In this document: positions 12,001 through 23,700 of the stretch, in pieces
Numbering within the stretch: position 1 is the stretch's first letter
Layout: the number at the start of each line of letters is the position of its first letter
Assembly (NCBI RefSeq): GCF_963259705.1
Contig: NC_081844.1
Span: 29,962,294 to 30,026,293, forward strand
DNA from: Myotis daubentonii
Taxonomy: Eukaryota > Chordata > Mammalia > Chiroptera > Vespertilionidae
Reading direction: 5' to 3'
Length of the DNA stretch: 64,000 nt
Program-made: the position numbers and the translations under genes
Notes under the pieces: generated by a model
Databases searched by the model: none
Seen by the model: the letters and a program-made list of their open reading frames with translations, nothing else
What the model was told of the DNA's origin: nothing

Positions 12001-14723
12001 CCCCCCCCCCACCCGATGGCCCCAAAGCTTTCTTGGGATTGCATCCTAAGAGCCTGCCACCGGGACATGCCCAGGGAGGGTCACTGGGATCAGTGTCAAG
12101 CATACACACACTGAAACATCAGTGGCCTGGTGTATTTTTAATGTATTTCTTGAGCCTGAACAGAGCCTCCTGTGTCGGGTCTTCTAGAGGTTGTCATGCC
12201 CGGGATCACCACAGGGCCAGCCTTGTCCCCAGAGGCACTGCTGTGGCTGGCTCCCCTGTTGGGGCGATGAGAACACTCACTGTGTCTGGGCCCTGGTGCA
12301 ATGCTTGGTCTTGTCTCAGCATATTTCATGGTGGTGGGAGGTGATGCTGTCCCCACACTGTACCTGAGAAAACTGAAGCGTACAAAGCTGTGTAACTGCT
12401 CAGGGAAGCCAGGATGCCGCCCAGGGTTGTCAGGTGGTCACCACCACTTCTGGATAGCATCCCCCAGCACACGGGACGCCCAGCCCGGCTTCGGCTCATG
12501 GACCTTCTGCAGGTCTGCTGATGACCTGTTTCCGTCCTCCCCCCACCCCCCAGATGTCTCCCACGTCTTCCCGGAGTTCCCAGCACCTGACCTGGGCAGC
12601 GTCTTGCTGCAGGAGAGCATCACGCTTCAAGACGTCAAGGCCCTGCAGCTGGCCTATCGGCGGCACTGTGAGGTGACTGCCCCCTCCAGGTGGCCCCCAG
12701 GAAGAGCCCACACCTGGGCTGTGGCGATTCAGTGGGAACCTCAGTGCCCCCAGGGCCTGGGTGCAGAGCCCAGTGTGCCTCCCCAGGACTACCAAATCCT
12801 CGGACATCCCCAGGTGTCCCTGACAACACAGAGGACTCAGAGCGGCCCCTGCTCCCTCTAGCCAAGGAGCAGATAGAATCTTTGCCTCCTGGACAGCGCC
12901 CCTTTGTCCATTTCCATCTCCACTGTGATCTCTCTCTGATTTCAAAAGACCCCCTCCCCCACAGCCTGAATCACCACTGACTGCTTAGAATGTCCTGATG
13001 ACATGTGATCCACACCCTTTTTTAAAATATATATATATATATTTTTTTTTAATTGATTTCAGAGAGGAAGGAGGAGAGAGAAACATCAATGGTAATCTTT
13101 GATTGGCTGCCTCCTGCACACCCCCTACTGGGGATGGAGCCTGCAACCTGGGCATATGCCCTTGACCAGAATCAAGCCCGGACCTTTCAGTCCACAAGCC
13201 GATGCTCTATTCACTGAGCCAAACCAGCTGGAGTGACCCACACCCTTTTGAACACCCACATTCATGCGTCTAACGGGCCAATTTTACTTCCAGGCAACTT
13301 TAGATGTCGTGATGAACCTCCAGTTCCACTACATTGAGAAGCTGTGGCTTTCCTTCTGGAATGCTAAAGCCTCCTCCAGCGATGGCCCTGCCTCTCTACC
13401 AACCAGGTATTGTGGTTGTTTCCCCTGACAGGCGCGATGACACCCACACTGTGACCCACAGATAAATGCATCTACTTTCCAAGAATTGGCACTCCCCCCA
13501 TAATTACATGTTGTTTTTATACTTCTGACAGTTGATTTGTAATTTGCATTGCCCATTCACTTGTTTCAAGTGAGTGTTTTATTGGTGACCATATGCCATC
13601 CCAAAGAGAAGTCAGCAGTAGCCACAGTGGGAAATGTCATTATCTCAGCCATAGGCGGGGGGTGGACAGCATGACTTGCGTGGGGTGGTCTCCAGGCCTT
13701 GGCTTACCTCCTCTCCTCCATTCCCCCACAGTGATGAGATTCCTGAAGCCACCATCCTCCCGAAGGACAAGCTGGTGTCTCTGTGTAAATGTGACCCCAT
13801 CCTTAAGTGGATGAGGAACTGTGACCACATCCTCTACCAGGCCCTGGTGGAGGTCCTCATCCCCGACGTGCTGCGGCCAGTACCCAGTAAGCAGCTTGCT
13901 CCCCTGCCTCTCTCCTTTCTCCCCTGCACCCCTGCAGCCACTTTGTCAGGTCCAGCTCAGACTGGGACACAGAATCCAGTGAGAGCAGCAGCTTGGTCAC
14001 CCTGGAAAGATGCTCACCCCTGCCTGCACGTTTTCCTTGTCATTGACCCGGGGAGAGAAGGAGGGAGGGCCTTATGGCTCTGGTGAGGGTTGTCCACTCT
14101 CAGGTCCCTGCCCACCTAGTCTGGGCTGGGCTTAGGGCTTCATGCTACTGCCCAGTGCTGTGGGCTTCTGGGTCTCTGATGTCCCAAAGGAGTTCTAGAC
14201 TGTGGGGCCCAAGTCTCAGGACATCCATACCCCTCCAGGCTGCTGCGTTTGCTGAAAGCCCTAGGGATAGTCTGAATCCGTTTTTATCCCAATTTCCTCA
14301 AGTTGATAGGAGGCTGGGCTCAGCTTCCTCCCAAACCTGTGGTTCTTTAGCACCAAAAGGTGGATTCTATAGAATTTTCTCCAGATTCCAGCATCCTTAA
14401 TTTAGGAAAGGAGGAAAAAAATGAAATCATGGGCCTCGCTGGCTACACCCATTAGGGCTGACGTGGACCTTCCCAGGGAACTGACTGGGAACTGCCTGCC
14501 AGGCCTCTGGTGGTGGTGGTAACTCCCACCACCAGGAGGCACTGTTGTGCCAGCCCCTGACTTCCAGACTTTCCTGTGGGCTCCAGCATCATCCCAAGTG
14601 AAGGGTGAGCAAGGTGGGTACCTGAGGACTCATTGTTTTTTGTTGTTGTTGTTTTTAATCCTCACCAGAGGATATTTTCCCCATTGCTTTTTCAGAGAGA
14701 GTGGAAGTGGGGAAGGGAAAAGG

Positions 14724-14765
<42 letters not shown>

Positions 14766-17700
14766 AAGAGATGTGAGAGAGAGACAGACTGGTTGCCTCC
14801 TGCATGCACTCTGACCAGCGGTGGAGAGTGAACCTGCCATCCAGGTATGTGTCCTTGACCGGGAATTGAACCCACAACCCTTTGGTGTGCAGGCCGATGC
14901 TCTAACCACTTAGCATACTGGCCAAGGCTGAGGCCTTGCTCTTCTTTTTTTTTTATTGATTAAGGTATTACATATGTGTTCATATCCCCTCTTTACCACA
15001 CCCCTCACCCCCCTGCTCATGCCCTCACCCCCCTGGTGTCTGTGTCCATTGGTTAGGCTTATATGCATGCATATAAGTCATTTGGTTAATCTTTCCCCCT
15101 TACTCCCACTCTCCCCTACCTTCCCTCTGAGGTTTGACATTCTGATCAATGCTTCTCTGTCTCTGGATCTGTTTTTGTTCATCAGTTTATGTTGTTTATT
15201 ATATTCCATAAACGAGTGAGATCATGTGATATTTATCTTTCTCCTACTGGCTTATTTGGCTTAGCATAATGCTCTCCAGGCCCATCCATGCTGTTGCAAA
15301 TGGTAGGAGTTCCTTCCTTTTTACAGCAGCGTAGTATTCCATTGTGTAGATGTACCACAGTTTTTAATCCACTCATCTGCTGATAGGCACTTAGGTTGTT
15401 TCCAAATCTTAGCTATTGTAAATTGTGCTGCTATGAACATAGGGGTGCGTATATCCTTTCTGATTGGTGTTTCTAGTTTCTTGGGATATATTCCTAGAAG
15501 TTGGATCACTGGGTCAAATGGGAGGCCTCGCTCTTAATGCCTCCAGCAGACACCACAGGTTACACTTGGCAGGTGACCTATGTACATTTGTGTCAGTGCT
15601 TGGAAACCCCCAGTCTTTCTTGCACTGCTACTTTTGTGCCAGAAAATGGGAAACAGCATAATGATTGCATTTATCCTATGGCCTTGCCTGCCCAACAGCT
15701 GTTAAGTATAGTGTGCAGTAAGTCTATATTAAGGTTTGAATTTGGGGTAGATTTGCTTTTACATTGGGGGATTTTTTATTTTTAGAGTCTTATTATTTCC
15801 TTCTTACTGTAACCCATCTCAAAGTCAATTTAGAAGTTGATAGGATATATTTACTTGCATGTGTATCAGGGTCTCAGTTTCAGCACTGCTGACACTGGGG
15901 CCAGGTCACTTTCTGTGGGGTCATCCTGGGCACTGTGGGGTGTTGAGCAGCATCCCTAACCCCCACCCGCTCAAGGCCAGGAGCACTACCAGTCATGAGA
16001 ACCACATATGTCCCCCAGGGGGCAGGGTCACCCTAGGTGAGAACCCCTAGTATAGACAGATAGGTGAACAGAGATGAACTGTCTGGACAGGTCCTAACTC
16101 TTACTCCAGGCTCCCCTCACTAAGTGTCCCAAATTATCCCCCATGCCTGTGCTGCTCCCTTGTTCTCTTTTCCTCTGTGTTGCTTTTGGGTGGTAACTTT
16201 CATTACATTTGCTTCTTACTCATGGCTGATCCTGAGGGGCGAGGCTCTGCCTTTCTCACTGTTAATACCGTGTTTCCGTCTCCCAGGCACCTTGACACAG
16301 GCCATCCGTAACTTTGCCAAGAGCTTGGAAGGCTGGTTGACGAACGCCATGAGTGACTTCCCACAACAGGTTATCCAGACGAAGGTGACTCCTGGGAATG
16401 GGGTCTGGGCCTTCAGACCACACTGGTGACCAGAAGCAGAGGCCATGGGCCTGGGGACCCCTTGGGCCCAGCTGTGCTGTAAAGGGAGGGGGCCGGAAGT
16501 AGCTTAGAGGAGGGGGCTCCTCTCCCTCTGCTCTGGGAGAACTTAACTGCTGGGCCCCAGGGAGATCCGGTCGCTCCAGTGTGTCCTGAGGATCAGTGGT
16601 CCCTTCAGGAAGTCCTGAAGATGCTGCTGATGTAGGATAGGTAGTGGCAGGGAGGGGCTTGACGGAAGATGCCATTTGATGTGGCACATTTGGGTCAGCT
16701 CACAACAGATTGAATATTTCTATGCTCATGAAAAGACGGAATTTAGTCTCCTTGCTGTATCCTTATTACATTAGCCTTGGCCACAAATCAGAATTTAAGT
16801 GTGGAGATTTGGCCCACACGGGAAAAAGAGAATAACTTCTTGCAATTGTTCTTGCACACATTTCTTAAAGCGTCGCCATGTACAGAGGAGGCCAGATTTT
16901 GGGCATCTGGTCTGTCTGCCTGTAGTCTGGAATTGCTGTTAGGCCGGTGATACTGCAACTTCAGGGAGCAAAAGAACCATCTAGGTAGTCAGTAAAATAC
17001 AGACTCCAAGGCCACTCCCACAGAGTCTGCCCCAGCTGGCCCAGGAACCAACATTCTCACCAAGCTCTCCAGAGAGCTGATGGACTTGAGTTCTAACCCA
17101 CTGATGCCACAGTCTACTATAGGTGCCACGTGATGTGTTGGTGACATCTGTGTCCACTGATTCTTACTCTTCAGGTTCTTGAGACTGTCACAAGGGTGCA
17201 TCCTTCTTCCCTGCCCCTGACTGTCCCTGAGCCCACGCCCTCCAAGGAGAAGAGAGAATAGGCTTTCCCTACATGCAGTGCACGCGTGCAGCTCACCCTC
17301 TCATGCCGTCTTTGGCCACAGGTCAGCGTGGTCAGCGCCTTCGCCCAGACCCTGCGGAGATACACATCCCTCAATCACCTGGCACAGGCGGCCCGGGCCG
17401 TGCTTCAGAACACTTCCCAGATCAACCAGATGCTCAGCGACCTCAACCGCGTGGACTTTGCCAACGTGCAGGTGACTTTCCCCACAGCCTGGATGGGGTT
17501 CCAGGACCAGACTGCAAGGCAGGGACAATGTGCGCGTGACCCCAACCCCTCTGGACTGGACTTCCACCCCTTAGAAAAGTGCATAAACCCTCAATCTGCA
17601 GCCATAGCAAACCCAGCGCACATTTCTGCTGCAGGAACTAGATTCAGGGTCGGCCCACCCAAGGACCGCAGGTCTCCACTGCAGGATCTCTCAAGCTCTC

Positions 17701-20700
17701 AGTGTTGTGACCATCACCTTGATTCATTTTCCTTAAAATTGTACCTTCCTATTGCCACATTCATGGTTCTTTCTTTGGGCCTAGAAAAGTTCAGGCTGTC
17801 AGTAAATGGATCCTGCTACTGTATTTATGTCAAGTTCAGGCCCTGGGTCAACCCACTAAACACACACACATTCACAAGAGTGACCACTCAAAAATAAAAC
17901 CCAAAGACATGGTATAATTGGAGATATAGGTCCGGGAAACCTGGATTTAAGTCCTTATATGCTGGGACAGGTTCCCTCTCTGTTCCATTGTCTCCGTCCC
18001 CATGAGATTGGGTACTAATGGTGCTTGACTGCAGTTGGAAAAGGCCACAGGTGAGGATGGGTGCATGCTCGGCCTAAGGTCAGACGTGGAGCTGGTGCTC
18101 AGGAGATGGCCGCAGTCTGGGTCCCTGAGCTCTCACCCATGGCATTGGTAGTGGGGGCTGTCACTGACTGTTCTGACCCACCGCCCTTGCGCCTGCAGGA
18201 GCAAGCCTCGTGGGTGTGCCAGTGCAAGGAGAGCGTGGTGCAGCGGCTGGAGCAGGACTTCAAGCTGACCCTGCAGCAGCAGAGCTCCCTGGACCAGTGG
18301 GCCAGCTGGCTCGACAACGTGGTCACGCAGGTCCTGAAGCAGCATGCGGGCAGCCCCAGCTTCCCCAAGGCCGCCCGGCAGTTCCTGCTGAAATGGTCCT
18401 TTTATAGGTAAGTGCCCCTTGAACTCCCCGAGGACTCTGGAAGGGCAGGGGTGGAGGTCTCCAGAGGTTGTCCCGCCTTCAGTAGCCAAAAGCCCAAACC
18501 AGGGCCCAACCTGCAGGCCTCATCTGGCAGGCTGGCTCCCAGAGTCAAGCCCAGAGGCACCCTGTGGCCTAAAAGTAGGTGGCAGGCTTCCACAGACAGA
18601 AATCGTCATCGAGCCTTCTGGAGAAACATAGCAGCTTGAGCCCATGTGTTTATTTCTGCTCCCCAGCAAAACCCCACAAAGTGGCAGTAAAGGAAGTGGT
18701 GAAAAGGCATAAATCCCCAGAACAAGGAGAACAGGAGAGCAGATGATGGCGGATCAATGAGTGAGAGCAAGAGTTTGGGAGGTGGTGTGAGGTGGTCAGT
18801 TAGGTCAGTGAGCCAGATGGGGAGCAACCATTGGGCTTTTAGTCACTCACTTCCAAGTGCAAGCAGGAGACAGAAACCGGCGTCACTTCCCCTGTGGTCC
18901 CATGTGTCCCTGCAGAATGGTACTGGGCAAGGGTCAGGTGTGTCGAGAGTATATATAGCTTAAATTATATATGTAAATACATTATAGTTAATCATAATTG
19001 TATATGAATATAGAAATAATTATTATATATTAACTAGAGGCCCAGTGCAAGAAAATCATGCAGGGAGGGGGAGGGAGAGGGCCCCTCAGCCTGCCTGCAC
19101 CCTCTCACAGTCCGGGACTCCTCGCTCCTTACCGCCTGCCTGCAGTGGAGGCGCCACCGCCACTGAGCTTGCCAGCCGTGAGCCCGGCTTCTGGCTGAGC
19201 ACACTGACCAGCAGGGCGCAGCTCCTGCGTTGAGCATCTGCCCCTTGGTGGTCAGTGCACATCATAGTGACCGGTCGTTCTGCTGTCCAGTCGATTGCAT
19301 ATTAGGGTTTTATTATATAGGATATATAAAGAGATGTAGTTCAAGGAGTTGGCTCATGCAATTGTGAGGGCCTGAAAGTCTGAAATCTGTGGGGCAGGCC
19401 AGCAGCTGGAGACTCAGGCAGGCAACACTGCAGGCCACGGGTGGGGTTTCTTATTCAGGGAAGCCTCCATTTTGCTCTGAAGGCCTTTCAACTGATTAGA
19501 TGAGGCCCATGTTATCAAGGGTAATCTTCACTTAATGTCGAAAGGTGATAGATGGGAACCACAGCCACAAAATACCTCCACAGCAACGCCTGGACACTGT
19601 TTGATTGAATAACGGGGCACCAGAGCCTAGCCATGTTGACACATAAACTATCACAAAAAGTAAATATGAGAGAGGAAAAAATATGGAGAAAGAAAAAAAT
19701 GTGAGAAAAATCATTAAAAAAAAAAAAAGAAAGGACTTGATCTAGAAGGTTCACTAATTATTTTAAGTGACAGAAAATGGAGGGAAAGAAAATAATAAAA
19801 CCATAATCAAGTAGCTGTCTCAGAACTGAAGGGCACCAGCCTCCAAACTGAAGAAGCCGCCGTGTTTCCAATACAATGAATGACACCCTCCCCACGGAGC
19901 ATCCCTGTGGAGTATTAGGCTGGAGACAACCGAAAAGGCGTCCAAGAAAAAGCAACGGCCGCACTGAAGGCCTAAGAACCAGAACAGTGTCTTCTGACTG
20001 AACTAGAATTCAGCATCTAGTTTTTCCTGTGAGTCTGGGTACAGAGAAAGCAGTATCTTCAGAATTCTGAAGGAAAACCGTTTCCAAGATGCAAGTCTAA
20101 CCTTTGTAGGAGGGAGCAGGGGAACTGGGGCTTCAGAAGGGACACTGCCCAGAAGACACGGACTGTGCTGCTAACAGCAGCCCAGCAGTTCTGCAGGGGA
20201 GTCCTGGTCTCAGTGATAAATACATAGAAAATTGAACATTTTTAAAGAAGGGGTCAGTTGCCCTGGCTGGTTTGGCTCAGTGGATAGAGCATTCACCTAC
20301 ATACTGAAGGGTCCCAGGGTCAGTTCCAGTTAAGGGCACATGTCGGGGTTGCGGGCTCGATCCCCAGTAGGGGCCGTGCAGGAGGCGGCTGATCAATGAT
20401 TCTCTCTCATTGATGTTTCTATCTCTCTCCCTCTCCCTTCCTCTCTGAAATCAATTGAAATATATTTTGAAGATAGATAAGGGAGGGAGGGAGGGAGGGA
20501 GGGAGGGAGGGAGGGAGGGAGATCAGTTAACCCCAGGAAAATGATAGCCACTCTAAGGCTTTCAGGCCATGCGTGATCCAGCTGAACAGGGAGTTACAGC
20601 TGTCAGGTCAGACCACCCTTCACCTGGTTGTGCAAATAAACTGTTATTAACACTAGGCCATACTCACTGTTTATGGATCCTTAGCAGAGTTGTGACCATG

Positions 20701-23700
20701 TGGCCACAAAGCTGAAAATATTTACTATCTGGGTCTTATTAAAAAAACAACAAAACAAAAAAACTTCACTGGTCTCTCAGCCAACTGCCCAGTAAGTCCC
20801 TGTTCTCAACTCCCTCCTCACTTTCTACTCTAGCCTTGCCACCTCAGGGTCTTACACTGCCTTCCTCTGCCCCATTTAGCCATGTGGCTATCATCACCAG
20901 AGAAGCCTTCCCAGACCTCCCTAAGTAAAAGCACGCTCCTGCTATTCCTCTGTCCCTCATGCCTTGCTTTTTCTCATGGTCGCCTGTCACCTTGTTCTCT
21001 CTTTGCCTATCTGTTGTCTGTCTCCTCTGTGATTGAGCACACACCCCAAGAGCCAGGATGTTGTTTTTTCCACTGCACATTTCCCAGCCCCTAAAGGTGG
21101 GTTGAGTGAGTGAAGAAGGAAATGTGAGCCTAATATACTGCCTGGCTCAGCTGTGAGCTTAACACCCCATTGTCACATAAGGGAACACTGAGCCAAAAAG
21201 TACTGTGAAGCAACATCGAGATGACGGATGAAGAAGGCGGTGCACCTGAGTCTCGGTACAGAGACAGTGCCTGTGGTGGCGTGTATCAGGGCAAGGCATG
21301 ATCTGACCAGTCGAGAGCAGTAGGATGAGCCTATGACTTAGAAATGTGAAAACGAGAACACAGCTAAAGTTGAAGGGGGCCGTTGCCTCTGTGACATGGG
21401 CACTTTTCGCTATAAGGATGAAACACTACCTGACTTCATTTTATTGGGTTTAAGGGACTTATTTCTATAGCATCCACGAGAAAACGGTACAGGGATGGGC
21501 ACAAGCTTCATGAGGGATCACCATGCTCAGGTTGAGCTTCTCCTGGTGGAGTTCCGCTAATGTTCCTACTGCAGGAAGCTATCAGCCCGTGTGGAGAACC
21601 TGAAACATACCTGGAGATGGTTCAGAAAAGCTACTTGAACTGAAGCATAGCACCAGATGCAGAGGTTGGGGGCAGTGGATACAGAGCACCAGCACAGGAG
21701 GAAGTGGGGGGTTTCAGGGGAAGGGAGGTTGGAACTGAGCTGGGTGGGCCACAGATGGGAGGTGAGACCTGAAGAGTATGGACAGCCTGAGTTGTCATGA
21801 GCGTCCAGACCTGTTACCTTGTGTCTGACAAAGAGCTTCCGGAGAAGGGAGCTGGCACAATCTCAAACCAAGCACAGCTTCCTGGGGTGGGGAGTGGAGG
21901 GAGAGGCAGCGAGAGGTGAGCAGGGGGTGAGCCTCCTTCCCAGGGACCTGCAGTCCATGGCCCTTCATTTCCTAAGGGGAGTTGGCCGTACAGAGCCAAA
22001 GAAGCTTCTAAAGAGAAAACATATCACAAACCCTGAGCCCTTTCACCCTGTCCACTTAAAAGCACGCCCTTTGCATTCAAGAATGTTCTTCAAGTGACCT
22101 TCACTTTCTAAAGTGCCAGTTTGGACACAGTCACCACATGGGTTCCTTCGTTGGTTACTCTTCCTAAGGCATCTCACCTTCAGTCCAAATCAGGCCATGA
22201 GGGAAGAGGCGGCACACCATGACAACGTGTGACGCCAAGTGTGCCCCTCACCTGGCCATAAGCCTGTGAGATAAAGCATCACGGTCGTCGGGCACCCGCA
22301 CAGATTTGTACAGAGCACCCTAAGCCATCTCAAAGCCACAACCAACGGAAGCCAGCTGTCATTTTCTGTGGCTAAACAAGACTGCCTTCAGAGTGCATCT
22401 ACACGCTGGCCCAGAGATGCAAAAAGATTAAATAAACTAATGTTATCAGCTGTCTTTACTAACTCCCTGCAGCCCCATTGTGATTATACAAGTATGGACA
22501 TTTTCAACCTATTAAAAGTTAAACTGAGACATTAAAATTTCCAAACATTTGAACAAATGCCAATTCGAATTGGTCAGCGTGAAACCCAAAGTGTCAGGAG
22601 CCTCCACCAACAGGAATGAGGACCAGGTGTTATGGAGAAAATGAGGAAGCAAAGCAGTGACATGATTTGATTGGCTACAGTTCGAGCAGCTGCCGTATTT
22701 GGGAACTAGCTGTGACTCCTTGTTTGTAAGTTTCACTCTCAGACATAGACATGGCTTAGATTTTGGTTTGCTTACTAGGCTCAAGGCATCAGAGCACCCC
22801 AGTGTGATAACCCCTTATTTAATTACTGTAATAGTCTGTATTTACATTGTGTCTCCCTTCCCATCTTGCCCTGCCTGTCTTGTATTGCTACGATAGTGAT
22901 TAGACTTAGCTGAGAGTAGGTGAGCTCTGAAATGGGCATTTGAGTGTTTGGGACTACATGGCAGATGTGTGTATAGACCTGGGTTTCTGGTTGGGTGTCA
23001 TGTTACTTGAGATCAGGGGTCACTTTTTGTTCTTTAAAAAGAATCCGATACTAAGTATTTTTGAATAATAGTTTTATTGGCACACAGGCATACACATGTA
23101 AATAAATAGGCATGGCTGTGTGCCAATAAAACTTTATTTATAAACACTGAAACATGAATTTCAGATACTTTTCATGGGTCAAAAAATAATAATTCTTTGA
23201 CTTTTCCCCCAACCATTTAAAATGTAAAAACTATTCTTAGCGCTCACGTTGTATAAAAACAGGATGGTAAGCTAGGTTTAGTCTGGAGTGGGCTTTAGTT
23301 TGCCAACCCCAGAGGCAAAGGCACCCTGAAATTCTGTCTTGTTTTTAGGTACCTAAACCAGAGTGAAGAGGGAAGGATACAGGGGAGGCCGGGAAAGATG
23401 GCCTGCTGTTGGGGAGTCATTATGGCGCTGAAAAGACTCCTTACCAAAGGCGGTCTCTAAGGCTTATGTCAGAGACTGTCACCTTTATGTTCTCAGTGGC
23501 CTCCTCTTAGAGCCACTGCTCCTGCTCACCTCCCATCTGCCTGTCCCCACCTGAGTCACACTGGGACATGGGGGTGGTCTGGCAACTGGCATGCCCCTTG
23601 TAGGTCTAAGAGGTCCCCAGACGACCCCAGAGCAGAAGAAAAGCCTGGTTCACCTGCTTGGTGGGGCTCCGTGCCCCCAAAAGGTGCCTAGCCTCTGTCT

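Noticed and set aside
12301..12861. A 186-residue plus-strand frame
   Set aside because: It is RFX2 exon 12554-12672 with intronic read-through at both ends.
17286..17897. A 203-residue plus-strand frame
   Set aside because: Its first half is the RFX2 exon 17322-17471 read in frame; the rest runs through the donor site into intron.
20262..20345. tRNA-like sequence with A- and B-box words
   Set aside because: It is the tRNA-derived head of a Ves SINE, as are the similar stretches elsewhere; no intact tRNA cloverleaf is expected.
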